Assembly (NCBI GenBank): GCA_020698575.1
Contig: CM036253.1
Span: 177,260 to 241,259, forward strand
Length of the DNA: 64,000 nucleotides
Reading direction: 5' to 3'
Source of the DNA: Bostrychus sinensis
Taxonomy: Eukaryota > Chordata > Actinopteri > Gobiiformes > Eleotridae
In this document: positions 37,638-49,600 of the stretch, piece by piece
Layout of the letters: each line of letters begins with the position of its first letter
How positions within the stretch are numbered: the first letter of the stretch is position 1
Position numbers and translations under genes: made by a program
Notes under the pieces: generated by a model
Told to the model about the DNA's origin: nothing
Databases searched by the model: none
The model's input: only the letters and a program-made list of their open reading frames with translations

Positions 37638-40600
37638 CTGAAACAGGAAGAGCAGACGAGAGAGTCAGGAGGGAGAAAGCCCAAACTATAACACTGCTCC
37701 TGTAAGCGTTCAAACACACACTGCTGTTGTAAACATCGTCAGGGCTAGGGCTGCACAATATATCGCAAAATTATTGTTATCGCAATATCAGCAAACGCAA
37801 TATTTGTATCACAAGAATCTAAATACATCACAATAACGCTGTGGTCTTCATCTGACAGAGATTTACACTGAAGAATCATTTTCCACCAGAGCCTTAAAAG
37901 AACATGTGTTGTGACTAAATAAAAATGTTTAAAAAGTCCAGTTTTAGTGGTAATTTAATTAATTTAGTCCCAGCTTAGCCTTGTTTTATTCCTGGTTTAG
38001 TCTGAGTTAAGTTTGGATTTTGTGGCTGTTTTGACTTGTAAATACAGGAACTTACATTTTTGTGAAATGTAGTGAATTTAACTTACTATGTTCGAAAAGT
38101 AGGCGCTATTTTCAAATATCGCAATATCATTATCGCAGTTTTCAACTGTCAGATGGAAGACCACAGCGTTATTGCCATATATTTAGATTCTTGCGATACG
38201 GATATTGCCATAACGATAATTTTGCGATATATGGTGCATTTTGTCTTTCTGTATGTCCTTGAATTTGATTGGACCCATAAACCCATAATAAATCAAATAT
38301 GACTTATCAAGCGTATGTAGGGTTCATTAAGCCCTGGGGAGCCACTGAGAGGCTGAGAGCTTCTGGTCGGAGACTCCTGTTATAGATTAATGTAATTAAC
38401 TTAAAACACTCCATCTCCAGCTCTTATTACAATTTATCCAGCTTTTTGTTTCCTCATCACAGTTTTTTTTGAGATGTGTTGTTGCCATGAAATCATTTTT
38501 TATTTTTCCTTCATGGTAAATTCTATATCAATGGTAAATAAAATTCAGTTTTAACACCTCATTACTGAAGTTCTATGGTGAATAAAATATACTTTCATTA
38601 GCAGGTCACATTTTACAGAGTCCTACTCCTAACATTTCAAATATTAGGGAGTTGTTTTGAAAACGTATTGCACATACAGCAGTACTGCAGTACCAGGTCT
38701 GTGTTGAGCCTGTATCCATTAGTATAGTAGTAATACATAGTAGTATATAATAGTAGTAGTAGTAGTAGTAGTACCAGGCCTGTGTCTTGAGCTTGCGCAG
38801 CTCCTTCGTGGCCCACGTGGCCAGAGTCTTAGTTTTCTGAGTTTTTGAGCGTCGTCCTTCAGTCAAAAGTTCGTTAATCCGCGGCATGTCGTCCACGAGC
38901 TTCAGTACGTCTTTCCCGAAAGCCACGCACAGGTCTCTGGAGAAAATACACAAGAAATACATACAAATACTGTCAAAATACACAGGAAAATACTGTCAAA
39001 ATACACAGGAAAATACTGTCAAAATACGCAGGAAAATACTGTCAAAATACACAGGAAAATACTGTCAAAATACACAGGTTTTTGCAGAAGTAAGCTAAAT
39101 TCTTCCACCTGGTCTCAGTTCTCCAGAGTGAATACTTTACATGACAGGTTTTTACACCAGATGCCAACCCTCTACATTTATCCAGGCTTGGGACCATCAG
39201 GGATGTAATGATTCTTCATAAATCGACTAAAAATTGATGCATAAAAGAGAAATGTGTGGGGAAAAAATTAATCGCGATGTCCCTTTAAACAGTGCACAGG
39301 CCACCAGAGTATAATGATGCTAACCTGGCTCAGGTGTTTGTGCTACACATCATCACCTGACCATTTTACTGAAGAGAAACATGAATTTATATCAAGTTTT
39401 AGTTCAGGGCTCATAAAATCATCAGCCCATTGTGCTGGGAACATGAAAAGGCTGCACAAGAGCTTCATTACTCGGCGCTCCCTCACCTCTCGCACAGACG
39501 GAGGAGCGCACACACAGCGCACAGGGAAAAAACAACAACAACAACACCAAGCCCAGGACAGAGACACATCTGAATGTTTTATTTAGGCTGCACCTGTTTG
39601 CTCCGTTTACCATCTTTCAGAAAGTAGCTTGTTGTTAGCGGGGACAGGCCCTGAACCCGCGGGGACAGGCCCTGAACCCGCGGGGACAGGCCCTGAACCC
39701 GCGGGGACAGGCCCTGAACCCGCGGGGACAGGCCCTGAACCAGGGCTGAGTTTGTTGGGTCCCGCAAAAGCAGCAGCCCTGAGAGAGATGGGGCTTCTGG
39801 GTGAAGAGACCCGTTTGTCTGTGACGTCCTAAAATCCGCCTGCCCAGACTGGAGACAGACGGAGGAACAGACGTCAGGAGGAGTTTAACTGAAGAGGAAC
39901 TGTGTCTGGACCTGGCTTTAACCGTGTGAGACCAAACCAGGGACTAACCTGGAGACTCAGAGACTATCAACTTTACTGAAGAGAAACAAGAGGAGCAGAG
40001 AAGAAACGATCCAGCAGAAGGTCTCCTCGCGCTCTCACAGACTTTAGGTTCAGGTAAACGATCAGAGGGAAAAACATGAGCACAGTCTCAGTATAAACAC
40101 TGTTAGACCAAAAAGATTCACTCAGTCCTTCCTAAAAACACACCTCAGACTCCTGACACTTCTGTGACAGGTCAGCAGATTTATACAGGTGACAGTTACA
40201 CAGCGCCCCCTGCAGTATGACCTGTTCTGTCTGAGGACAGCTCACCTCCAGATACAGCAGTGTTGCCAAGGCTGGGATTTTTCACGAGTTTTTCAGCTTT
40301 GCAGTGGATAAAAAAACAAGTCTACAGGTTTTGCAAGAGGCTTTTTGCAAATGAGACTGTAATAATAATAATATAGAGCCATATTTGGAATGACCTGTCT
40401 TTAAACCTAAAGCCGAGGAGCTGAGGAGCTTCCTCAGTAGGGCTAGGTACAGTTACACAATGCCTTTGTGGTATCTGCAGGTGAAATAAATGTGTCGGGG
40501 GAAAATGCTTCTAATGCATTTACCTTGCTATTTTTACAGATATAGTTTATTGAGATGAGGGCCTGAGCTGGGCTTCAGTGTGGAGGTGAGACACAGAGAG

Positions 40601-43600
40601 AAGTGTGGTGGGGTTAGTCCTTTGTTAAACAGAACCTACAGTAAGAAAAAGAGCTGAAGAGAGAGTTTTTACCCGATCAGTCCCGCCGAGTTGGCCACAA
40701 CTCCGTCAGAATGATCCTCGTCCATCGCGATGTGGTCGATGAAGGACAGGATGAAGGTGACTCTGGGCTGCATCAGCATCACATCGGCTACAGAGTTCAA
40801 TCAAAAACATATTCAGAAACCTAACACAAACTGAACTACACACGTCTAACAGAGCGGGGTTTGTTGGTTCTGGGTGAAGAGAGACGTTTGTCTGTGTCCT
40901 AACATCCAGCTGCCCAGACGACAAAGGTTCAGCTGCTGTACCAACATCAGGTCAGAGATGATCGTGGGAAGGAGGGAGGAAAGGAAGCACTGAAGCTCTG
41001 TTCCTCCCTCCTCTCCTCATTAAAGAGAGGACTGAGACTGCAGCAGAGCGACCGTTACATGTCTGCAACTAAGACTGTTCCTCACACTCAAACACAGGAA
41101 CAGTCTTTATCATTTTGTTAAAATCTGTTCTAAAAATCACAGGAGCGCAGCAAAGAGACTTGGCTTCTTTCTGCATTGTCATCCAGAGAAAAAAGCCAGT
41201 ACAGTTCTAGCTTCATCAGGGCAGGTTTACCCTAAAACAAACTGATACTTTAAAGCTTTTATTCCAACAGCTATTTATCTTTTAAACTCTCTGTAAGCTC
41301 CTATTGTTTTTATTTCTATTCACTTGCAGATCTTAGGGCTTGAAGTATCTCTAGTACTGTATTTTCCAGACTATAAATCAAACTTTTTTCCATCGTCTGG
41401 CTCAGGTGTGACTTATATATTAAAATATTTCAGGTGTTGGTTAGAGGGCGCTCTAGGCTTGTGTACCAGCATCTGCTGCACCTGTACCACTGACAATTTA
41501 AAATGTAAACATTACCACTAACAACTTAGGCTATAAAGACAACTGAGAAAGAGCGGAATAATTGGAAATGGAACTGATGCTGAGTCTGACGACAGCCACG
41601 CAGAGGAGGAAGCGGCGCTTCGTCTACCTCCGGAGTTGGCGGAGTTGTTCAGAAGCGACACCGAGGATGAAGAATTTAAAGGATTTAGCGATTAGGAGTG
41701 AGATGGTGAGTTTGGTGAACTTGTTATATTATGTTCTTTATGCTATAGTTATGTGAATAACTGTTAATATATTACGTTAACATACGAGACACCTATTCAG
41801 TTCGTTGTTTATGCTTCATGTAGCTGAATAACCATCAATGTGTTACGTTAGCATAGCGCACACCTATTCAGCTGTTGTTCTCTATTCTATTATTACTATA
41901 ACTTGCCTTTCAACATGAAATGTCTGTTCTTGGTGTCGGATTTTGTAAAATAAATTTCACCCCAAAAAATGCACCTTATATACGTTTTTTTCTTCATTAT
42001 GCATTTTTTGGCGAGTGCCACTTATACTCCAGAGCGACTGGTAGTCCAGTAAATACAGTATTATATTAATCAAGCTCCACTGTATTTGTTGTGTGTTTGT
42101 CTGTTTACTCTTTATCAGTGACTCAGATTCAGAAGACAAATGAATTGCCCTTGGTGGAATAAATAAAGTCGTCTGAATCTGAGTCCTTAACTTTAATTCA
42201 ATGATAAAAAGCATTTGGAGATCTTGGTTTCTTACTGAAGCTTACGTCGTTAGGTTACACAGCTGGAGCTCACCGGGAAGCCAGATGTTCAGAGCACAAA
42301 AGTCAGAGTTTAGCAGCAGGTTTTAGAAGTTGCCTGTTCACACGTGGGCCAGAGCTGCATTGTGGGCCGTTCCACTGATCTGTCCCTGACCCGCAGCAGT
42401 ACTCGCGGTACTGCAGTACTCTGTGTTTGTACTCGCGGTACTGCAGTACTCTGTGTTTGTACTCGCGGTACTGCAGTACTCTGTGTTTGTACTCGCGGTA
42501 CTGCAGTACTCTGTGTTTGTACTCGCGGTACTGCAGTACTCTGTGTTTGTACTCGCGGTACTGCAGTACTCTGTGTTTGTACTCGCGGTACTGCAGTACT
42601 CTGTGTTTGTACTCGCGGTACTGCAGTACTCTGTGTTTGTACTCGCGGTACTGCAGTACTCTGTGTTTGTACTCGCGGTACTGCAGTACTCTGTGTTTGT
42701 ACTCGCGGTACTGCAGTACTCTGTGTTTGTACTCGCGGTACTGCAGTACTCTGTGTTTGTACTCGCGGTACTGCAGTACTCTGTGTTTGTACTCGCGGTA
42801 CTGCAGTACTCTGTGTTTGTACTCGCGGTACTGCAGTACTCTGTGTTTGTACTCGCGGTACTGCAGTACTCTGTGTTTGTACTCGCGGTACTGCAGTACT
42901 CTGTGTTTGTACTCGCGGTACTGCAGTACTCTGTGTTTGTACTCGCGGTACTGCAGTACTCTGTGTTTGTACTCACGGTGCACGTTCTCATGGTCTCCCT
43001 TCAGGCCCTGGATGATCCCGGTGTAGGCCTCCAGGCAGCCCTCCCGCAGCTCGTTCAGGTAGTCCACCATGTCGTAGTCCGTCTGGAAATCACATACTTG
43101 TACTCAGGAAAATGTACTTATACTTCAGGAAAATATACTTATTGTACACTGCAGTTCCCTAAAACACTTTTCCTTCAGTGTATGAGGAAGAATATTACTT
43201 TACATGGGAAGTATTTGTAACCTCAGTGGTACTTCTGACAGTACTGCTTCACTCCAGCTGTGGGGGTGGTACTAGTAAAGTAGTAAAGTAGTAAAGCAGT
43301 AGTAGTAAAGTAGTAGTAGTAGGGCTGGGCTATATGGCTAAAAAAGAAAATCTAGATTTCGTTCCAATTCTCAGCCGATTTATGATTGTTTTCTTCTTCG
43401 TTGGCTGACAGTAAACAGCAGGTTTCTTGTTGCAGCAGTGTGCATTACTCTCACAGTGACATCAGTGAAGACAAATGTGTTTTAGTTTAAGCTCTTTCTG
43501 CTTCTAAAGACCAGGTCTATAAAAATATACACAATTATACACCATAGAGGCCTGTGAAAAGAGATGAGATCGAACTTTATGAAAAGACTGGTAACTCCAG

Positions 43601-46600
43601 AGCATGTAGCTCATGAGCACATAAACAAAGTCCATAAGTTACACACTGAAGACATTACAGAGGTAAAGGCTTCTTTCTCTGTGATTATCAGTGCTTTTAG
43701 CGTCTGCAGAGTCAGTATTTAAGCTGCTCTGGAGCTACAGCATTAGCATGACCCAGGAAAAGTGTGGCGCTTGGAGGACGCAGATTTCCTAAATCTGATT
43801 TTACCTATTTTTGACATCGTCTAAAATTAAAAATGCAAAATAATGTGATTAATTTCCCAGCCCGAAGTAGTAGCAGTGGTAACAGTGGCAGATTTAGGCT
43901 GGGCAACTACAAAAGCTGTCTTTAAATGTAGTTTGTAATCCAGTCAGTCGTAAGCCAGTGCCAGCCCCAAGCCCGGATAACTGCACAGGGCTGTGTCAGG
44001 AAGGGCATCTGGCCTAAAACCTTTGTCAAATTAATATGCAAGTCACTACAACAGGCACAGGACTCCAGTACTTTAACTGCAGTCCAGATGTGGAGCTGTG
44101 TGAACCCCTGGAGCAGACTCTGACCTTATCGACCTGAGCCTGAGAGGCCTGGTCCAGCGTGTCCAGGACCACGGCCAGGTACTTCTTAAACTCTCCCCCG
44201 ATCGCCAGAGCTATGTCCCCGAACACCGAGAGGATCTGCGGCTTCACCGACCGGTGCACGTTCTCGTTCTGGAGGAAAACACAAAAACACATTCAGACAA
44301 AGTGTAGTCAGAGATAAAGGAGAGGAGCTGAGCCTCTGCACTCAGTCTGGCTCCAGTTTCCCTCACCCTCAGGTTCTCCAGCAGCAGGTTCATGATCTTG
44401 TCACAGTACGGCAGAATATTGGACATGAGCGCTCTGCACAGGTCGCACACCAGTCCCACGGCGGCGAGACACACCTGGAGGACAGAACCCAGGGACACAA
44501 TCACCTACAGAGGCAGAACTACAGCCCAAAGACAAAACCCAGGGAGCAAAAACCTAAAAAGGAAGTTAGGAGATGTTTTTCTGTCACTGGGGTTCACTGT
44601 GGAACAGAGCTAACTTGGCATTAAAAACATGTCGTTCTCTTTTCATGTTTAAAAAAGTATTGTATACTTCTATATTTGAGAGTTATGGCTGTAAATAATT
44701 TTTTCTTTTTGTTATATTTTCAAGTGTAAGTTAAGCAGGTGTTACTAGGCTGGCATTAATCAGCTCTGCTTCTGCCTGAGCCTTTTCAGTCAGTTTCATG
44801 GTTACTGTTTTGTTGTGGTTTACTGTGGTCATTGTTTTATGTGACTGAATAAACTAAAATCAGAGCAGAGACACCTGACAGACAAAACCCAGGGACTGGT
44901 TTAAGAACATGTAATAAAAAATAAGTGATAATGCATAAATAATTGTTTAATCTTAATACTTTATCTCACAATAATCGTGACACAAACATCTGACATCATA
45001 ACATCCCTAATTCCAAAATCACTGAACTTGTAGACCTGGCAACCTCCTCACCAAAGACCGCCCTGAACCCGCGGGGACAGGCCCTGAACCCGCGGGGACA
45101 GGCCCTGAACCCGCGGGGACAGGCCCTGAACCCGCGGGGACAGGCCCTGAACCCGCGGGGACAGGCCCTGAACCCGCGGGGACAGGCCCTGAACCCGCGG
45201 GGACAGGCCCTGAACCCGCGGGGACAGGCCCTGAACCCGCGGGGACAGGCCCTGAACCCGCGGGGACAGGCCCTGAACCCGCGGGGACAGGCCCTGAACC
45301 CGCGGGGACAGGCCCTGAACCCGCGGGGACAGGCCCTGAACCAGGGCTGAGTTTGTTGGGTCCCGCAAAAGCAGCAGCCCTGAGAGAGATGGGGCTTCTG
45401 GGTGAAGAGACCCGTTTGTCTGTGACGTCCTAAAATCCGCCTGCCCAGACTGGAGACAGACGGAGGAACAGACGTCAGGAGGAGTTTAACTGAAGAGGAA
45501 CTGTGTCTGGACCTGGCTTTACCCGCGTCAGACCAAACCAAGGACTAACTCAGAATTGAAGGAGCAGAGACAAACAAAACCCAGGGAGAAACTTAACTAC
45601 AGAACCAGAACTACAGCAGAAAGACCAAACCCTGGGACAAACACTAACTCTGTCCTCTGATTGGTCTCCTCAGTGGATCATCTGTGAGTGCTACGGTGCT
45701 GGAGGAGAACCGACCTGGTACTCTGCGTGGTTCTTGAGTCCAATGACGAGGAAAGGTTCGAAGGCCTCCATGTATTTCTGGAAGTCACTGCCCAGAACTG
45801 AAACACACAGAGTAACAGTCAAAATCAGGACCGGACTCTATGATAATGGGCCGGTGCTGGGTCTGCGGACTCGGGAGCGGATTCTGGATTCTGTACCTTC
45901 GACCAGCGTGGACACGGCCATCAGGGCGTCCTCCTGGACCCCCCCAGACCCCGCCGTGCTCTGGAACATCCTCAGCAGACTCTCCATCACCACGTCAGAG
46001 ATGTGCAGGGCGTCCTGGTGCTGCACCTTCCTCAGGACGTTCTGCAGGAGGACAGGGGACAGAGGACAGAGGACATGAGAGGGGGACAGAGACAGAACCA
46101 GGAGTAAAAACAGGACTCAAAGTGTTTGTTCTCAAGCTTTAGTTTAAAAATACAGTTTAAGTCAGTAACATTAGGACAGAGTTTGTGTTGAAGCTCTGGC
46201 TCTGACCAGGATCACAGAGCCCCCGCCCTGCTCTGGAACCTCCCTCTAACCCAGGAGTACTGTGTTTTCCAGACTATAAGTCGCTGTCGTCTGTTCTTGG
46301 TGTTGGATTTTGTAAAATAAATTTCACCCAAAAAATGCGACTTATATACGTTTTTTTCTTCTTTATTATGTATTTTTTGGCGAGTGCCACTTATACTCCA
46401 GGAGTGACTTGTAGTCCGGAATACAGTAATGGATCTGTGGAGGAGAAACCAGAGCGGACTGCCCTTTACCTCAGGTTCATGGGACAAAGGGAGAATTAAA
46501 CGCACTATTAAAGGAGTTTTAATGTAATGTAACAAATATCCATGTTATTGTGATTAGTGCATTATCCAAACACTAAGACCTGTTCCAGAACCAGATTAAG

Positions 46601-49600
46601 TTTCTTATTTCTATGGCAGCGTAGTCCGAGCCATGGTAACCTGCTCCACTGAACAGAAATACCAAACATAACCCAGAGCCCTGCGCGTCGGCCCAGGTGC
46701 GTGACTCACCTGCAGCGTGGCACAGAGCAGGGACTGCAGGTCGTTGTACTGGATTCTGTCTGAGGTGCTCTGGATGTGCGACTGAGGAGAGACATTAAAC
46801 CATTACAACTTTTACAAACACAATAATAAAGTGTTAAACAGATTCATCTTTGTCTTCACACACACAGAGTCATAAGAGGCAGTTTAGAATCTGTCAGGAC
46901 AGGTCCAAAGCAGAAATACAGGCTTTTTAGGACACTTCAGTAACAGCAGAATACAGGGAGGAGCCTGGAGGTGTTTCCACTTCCCAAAGCCTTCCCAAAA
47001 TGCAGTCCAAGCCGTTCTACTTTTGGCGCTCCTCCCTGATGGGGTCCAGCTCGGTTAAGCGTCTGGAACAGTTAGAGGTGAGCACTGCTGCGAGCTGATT
47101 GGACGAGAGAGAATGCTCCCTTCAGGCAAAAACAACAAGCCAAAGGACAGAAATAAAAGGGAACTGTTTTTTAATTAAACATGCACTTGTCCTTGTGATA
47201 AACAGCCGTATTCAGAGAGGATGAGCTAATGTTGAGGCCACGTGAGGGCCCAGAGTCACAGCAACACCAGCAGGTTCTTCTAGAGCGGCAGTGTTCCCAG
47301 GCGTCCCACACCGACACGTCCCGCACTGACACAGTAAGATAATTAAATGTGTGTTATCTGGTGTGACCTGGTGTGGTTCTCTCACCTCCATCTGCAGCAC
47401 CTGCCGTAGCCGCTCCATGATGACCAGAGTGATCTTCTGCACGGCAGGGTAACAGTCCTTCGCGCTGTTCTTCACGATCTCCATCAGAGCCTCGTACGCG
47501 GCCGAGCGCAGGTTGTTCTGGTGTCCGTCCGGCCTGAGACACACGAGAGAGACAGATTATTAACCTGAGCTCTGAACGTGTCGGGGTACTGTCGTCGGTC
47601 AGGTCAGAGGGGGTTCTAGCGTAGAGAGGTTACCGGTCTGTGGTCTCCAGCAGCTTCTGGACGATGAGCTCGAAGGTGGAGGACAGACAGTAGGTGCTGG
47701 GCTCCTCCTGGTCCTCGGCTGCGTCTGTGGCTTCGTACGCCGCTTCAGCCAGAGACGAGAACGCCTGGAGAGGGTTAAAAACATGAGTTAGGCCAAGGTT
47801 TTTAAAGAGTTCCTTCCAACGCCATCACAGCTCAGCACCGGGCCGTGAGCAGTGAGGACTGACAGCAGGGCTGGGTGATAAGGAAAAAGAAATTTAGTCA
47901 CAATTTTTTTTGCCCATAGTTGTCAATCTATTTTATTTGATTTTATGTTTGAAGTTGAAAACTAATAATCATGGCTTTGATTCATTCTTAGATTTGATTT
48001 TAATAGGAAAGTGGGAGATTTAATGTAACATCTTTCATTGAAAGTTTTAGTTTTTAAACAATGACTAAACTAAATTTAAACGAGGTAAGATATGGAACTG
48101 TCCTGTCTCTGCACACACAGCCTGGACCTAGTCTCTCATTTTGTCAGATTATCAACAGTAAAATCACCTATTTTAAACTCTGCCCTGATCATGAAGCTTT
48201 TTTACAGGACGACATCAAGCTGTGGCAGTGATGCACCGCAGCTGTGCGCTCCTTTGGATTTTACTGCACACCACGGCGCGTGCGCCTTGTTTTCAAAGCC
48301 CTCACGGTGTTTCCACCGAGTTTGAATAAGGTAAGGTAGGTTTTGTTATTGAAATTCATTCCCATGACCCATCCTTCACTGCTTCACTGCCGCTGGGGTC
48401 AGTGGGCAGCCACGGTGCAGATCCAGATCTTGAGACAGAATCCTGGTCAGGAGTAACTGTGCATGTCTGAGCACCTGCAGGAAACCCACCCAGACACGGG
48501 AAGAGCATGCAAACTCCACACAGAGAGGCAAGAGTGCTAACCACTCTGCCACCGTGCTGATGGTTAAGATATATATGAACAGTTTTGCCCGTTTGTCCTT
48601 TGGATTAATTGCAGTATTTAAAAGTTAACCTCTTGTTCTCTGGCTCAGGCTGTAACAGGAGAGCAGTAACTGTAGCCATGTGTGTGCTCCTCTGCCGCTG
48701 CTCTGTAGACGTGTTCATATCAAATAAATCACTCTAAGCTTCTCGAGATCAACCTTGTCAACTTTAAATTGGATTTCTGGCACAGCCCTAGCTGACTGTA
48801 TGCTGCGTATGCATTATAATTATTTTGTTATCTGAGCTTACCCAGCAGACGTTGGAGGCGACCCGTGGCTCCGCCCCCAGCCCGTCGATCAGACACTGCA
48901 GGAGAGGGGCCAGGTACAGCTCGTTGATGGCCGCCTCCGGGAGCAGCTCACAGATCCTGCCCACGGTCCAGGCCGTGGTGTCCCGCACCACCACAGAGGG
49001 GTCCTTCATCAGCTCGATCAGCGTGGGCATGGCCTGAGAGAGGACAGGGTTAAATAAAGGGTTATATACTCCCCAGACGCTTCCTAACTCAGAGAGGGGA
49101 CAGGGTTATACTATACAGTCCCCAGAGAGAGGACAGGGTTATACTATACAGTCCCCAGAGAGAGGACAGGGTTATACTATACAGTCCCCAGAGAGGGGAC
49201 AGGGTTATACTATACAGTCCCCAGAGAGAGGACAGGGTTATACTATACAGTCCCCAGAGAGAGGACAGGGTTATACTATACAGTCCCCAGAGAGAGGACA
49301 GGGTTATACTATACAGTCCCCAGAGAGAGGACAGGGTTATACTATACAGTCCCCAGAGAGAGGACAGGGTTATACTATACAGTCCCCAGAGAGAGGACAG
49401 GGTTATATACTCCCTAGAAGCCCTCCTCCAGCTCCCCAGACGCCTCCCGCACCTGTATGACGATGGGTTTGAGGTGGTTGAGCTCGGGCCCCTCCAGGAT
49501 GGACCCGAAGGCCATGACGCTGGCGTCCCGGTAGCGCCAGTCGGGGTGTTTGATGTTCTCTTTGATGAAGGGCAGGACGTGTGGCACCACGTCGTCCTCG

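Noticed and set aside
36462..37760. Many short frames on both strands downstream of kpnb1
   Set aside because: Interpreted as kpnb1 3' UTR and flanking CpG-rich sequence; none shows a known domain or a consistent exon structure.
38606..38774. Continuation of kpnb1 past residue 876 into a poly-Tyr tail
   Set aside because: Splicing at TG|GTAC to 37,637 gives TGA and the exact family length; the tail has no similarity to importin-beta.
42393..42976. Regularly spaced identical units that might suggest a CRISPR-like array
   Set aside because: There are no unique spacers between repeats and the genome is vertebrate; it is a minisatellite.
42303..43220. Multiple open frames across the 30-bp array, including one continuing from exon 19
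   Set aside because: Only the part above 42,976 is kpnb1 coding sequence; a conserved donor lies at the array edge and all six frames are open by repeat composition.
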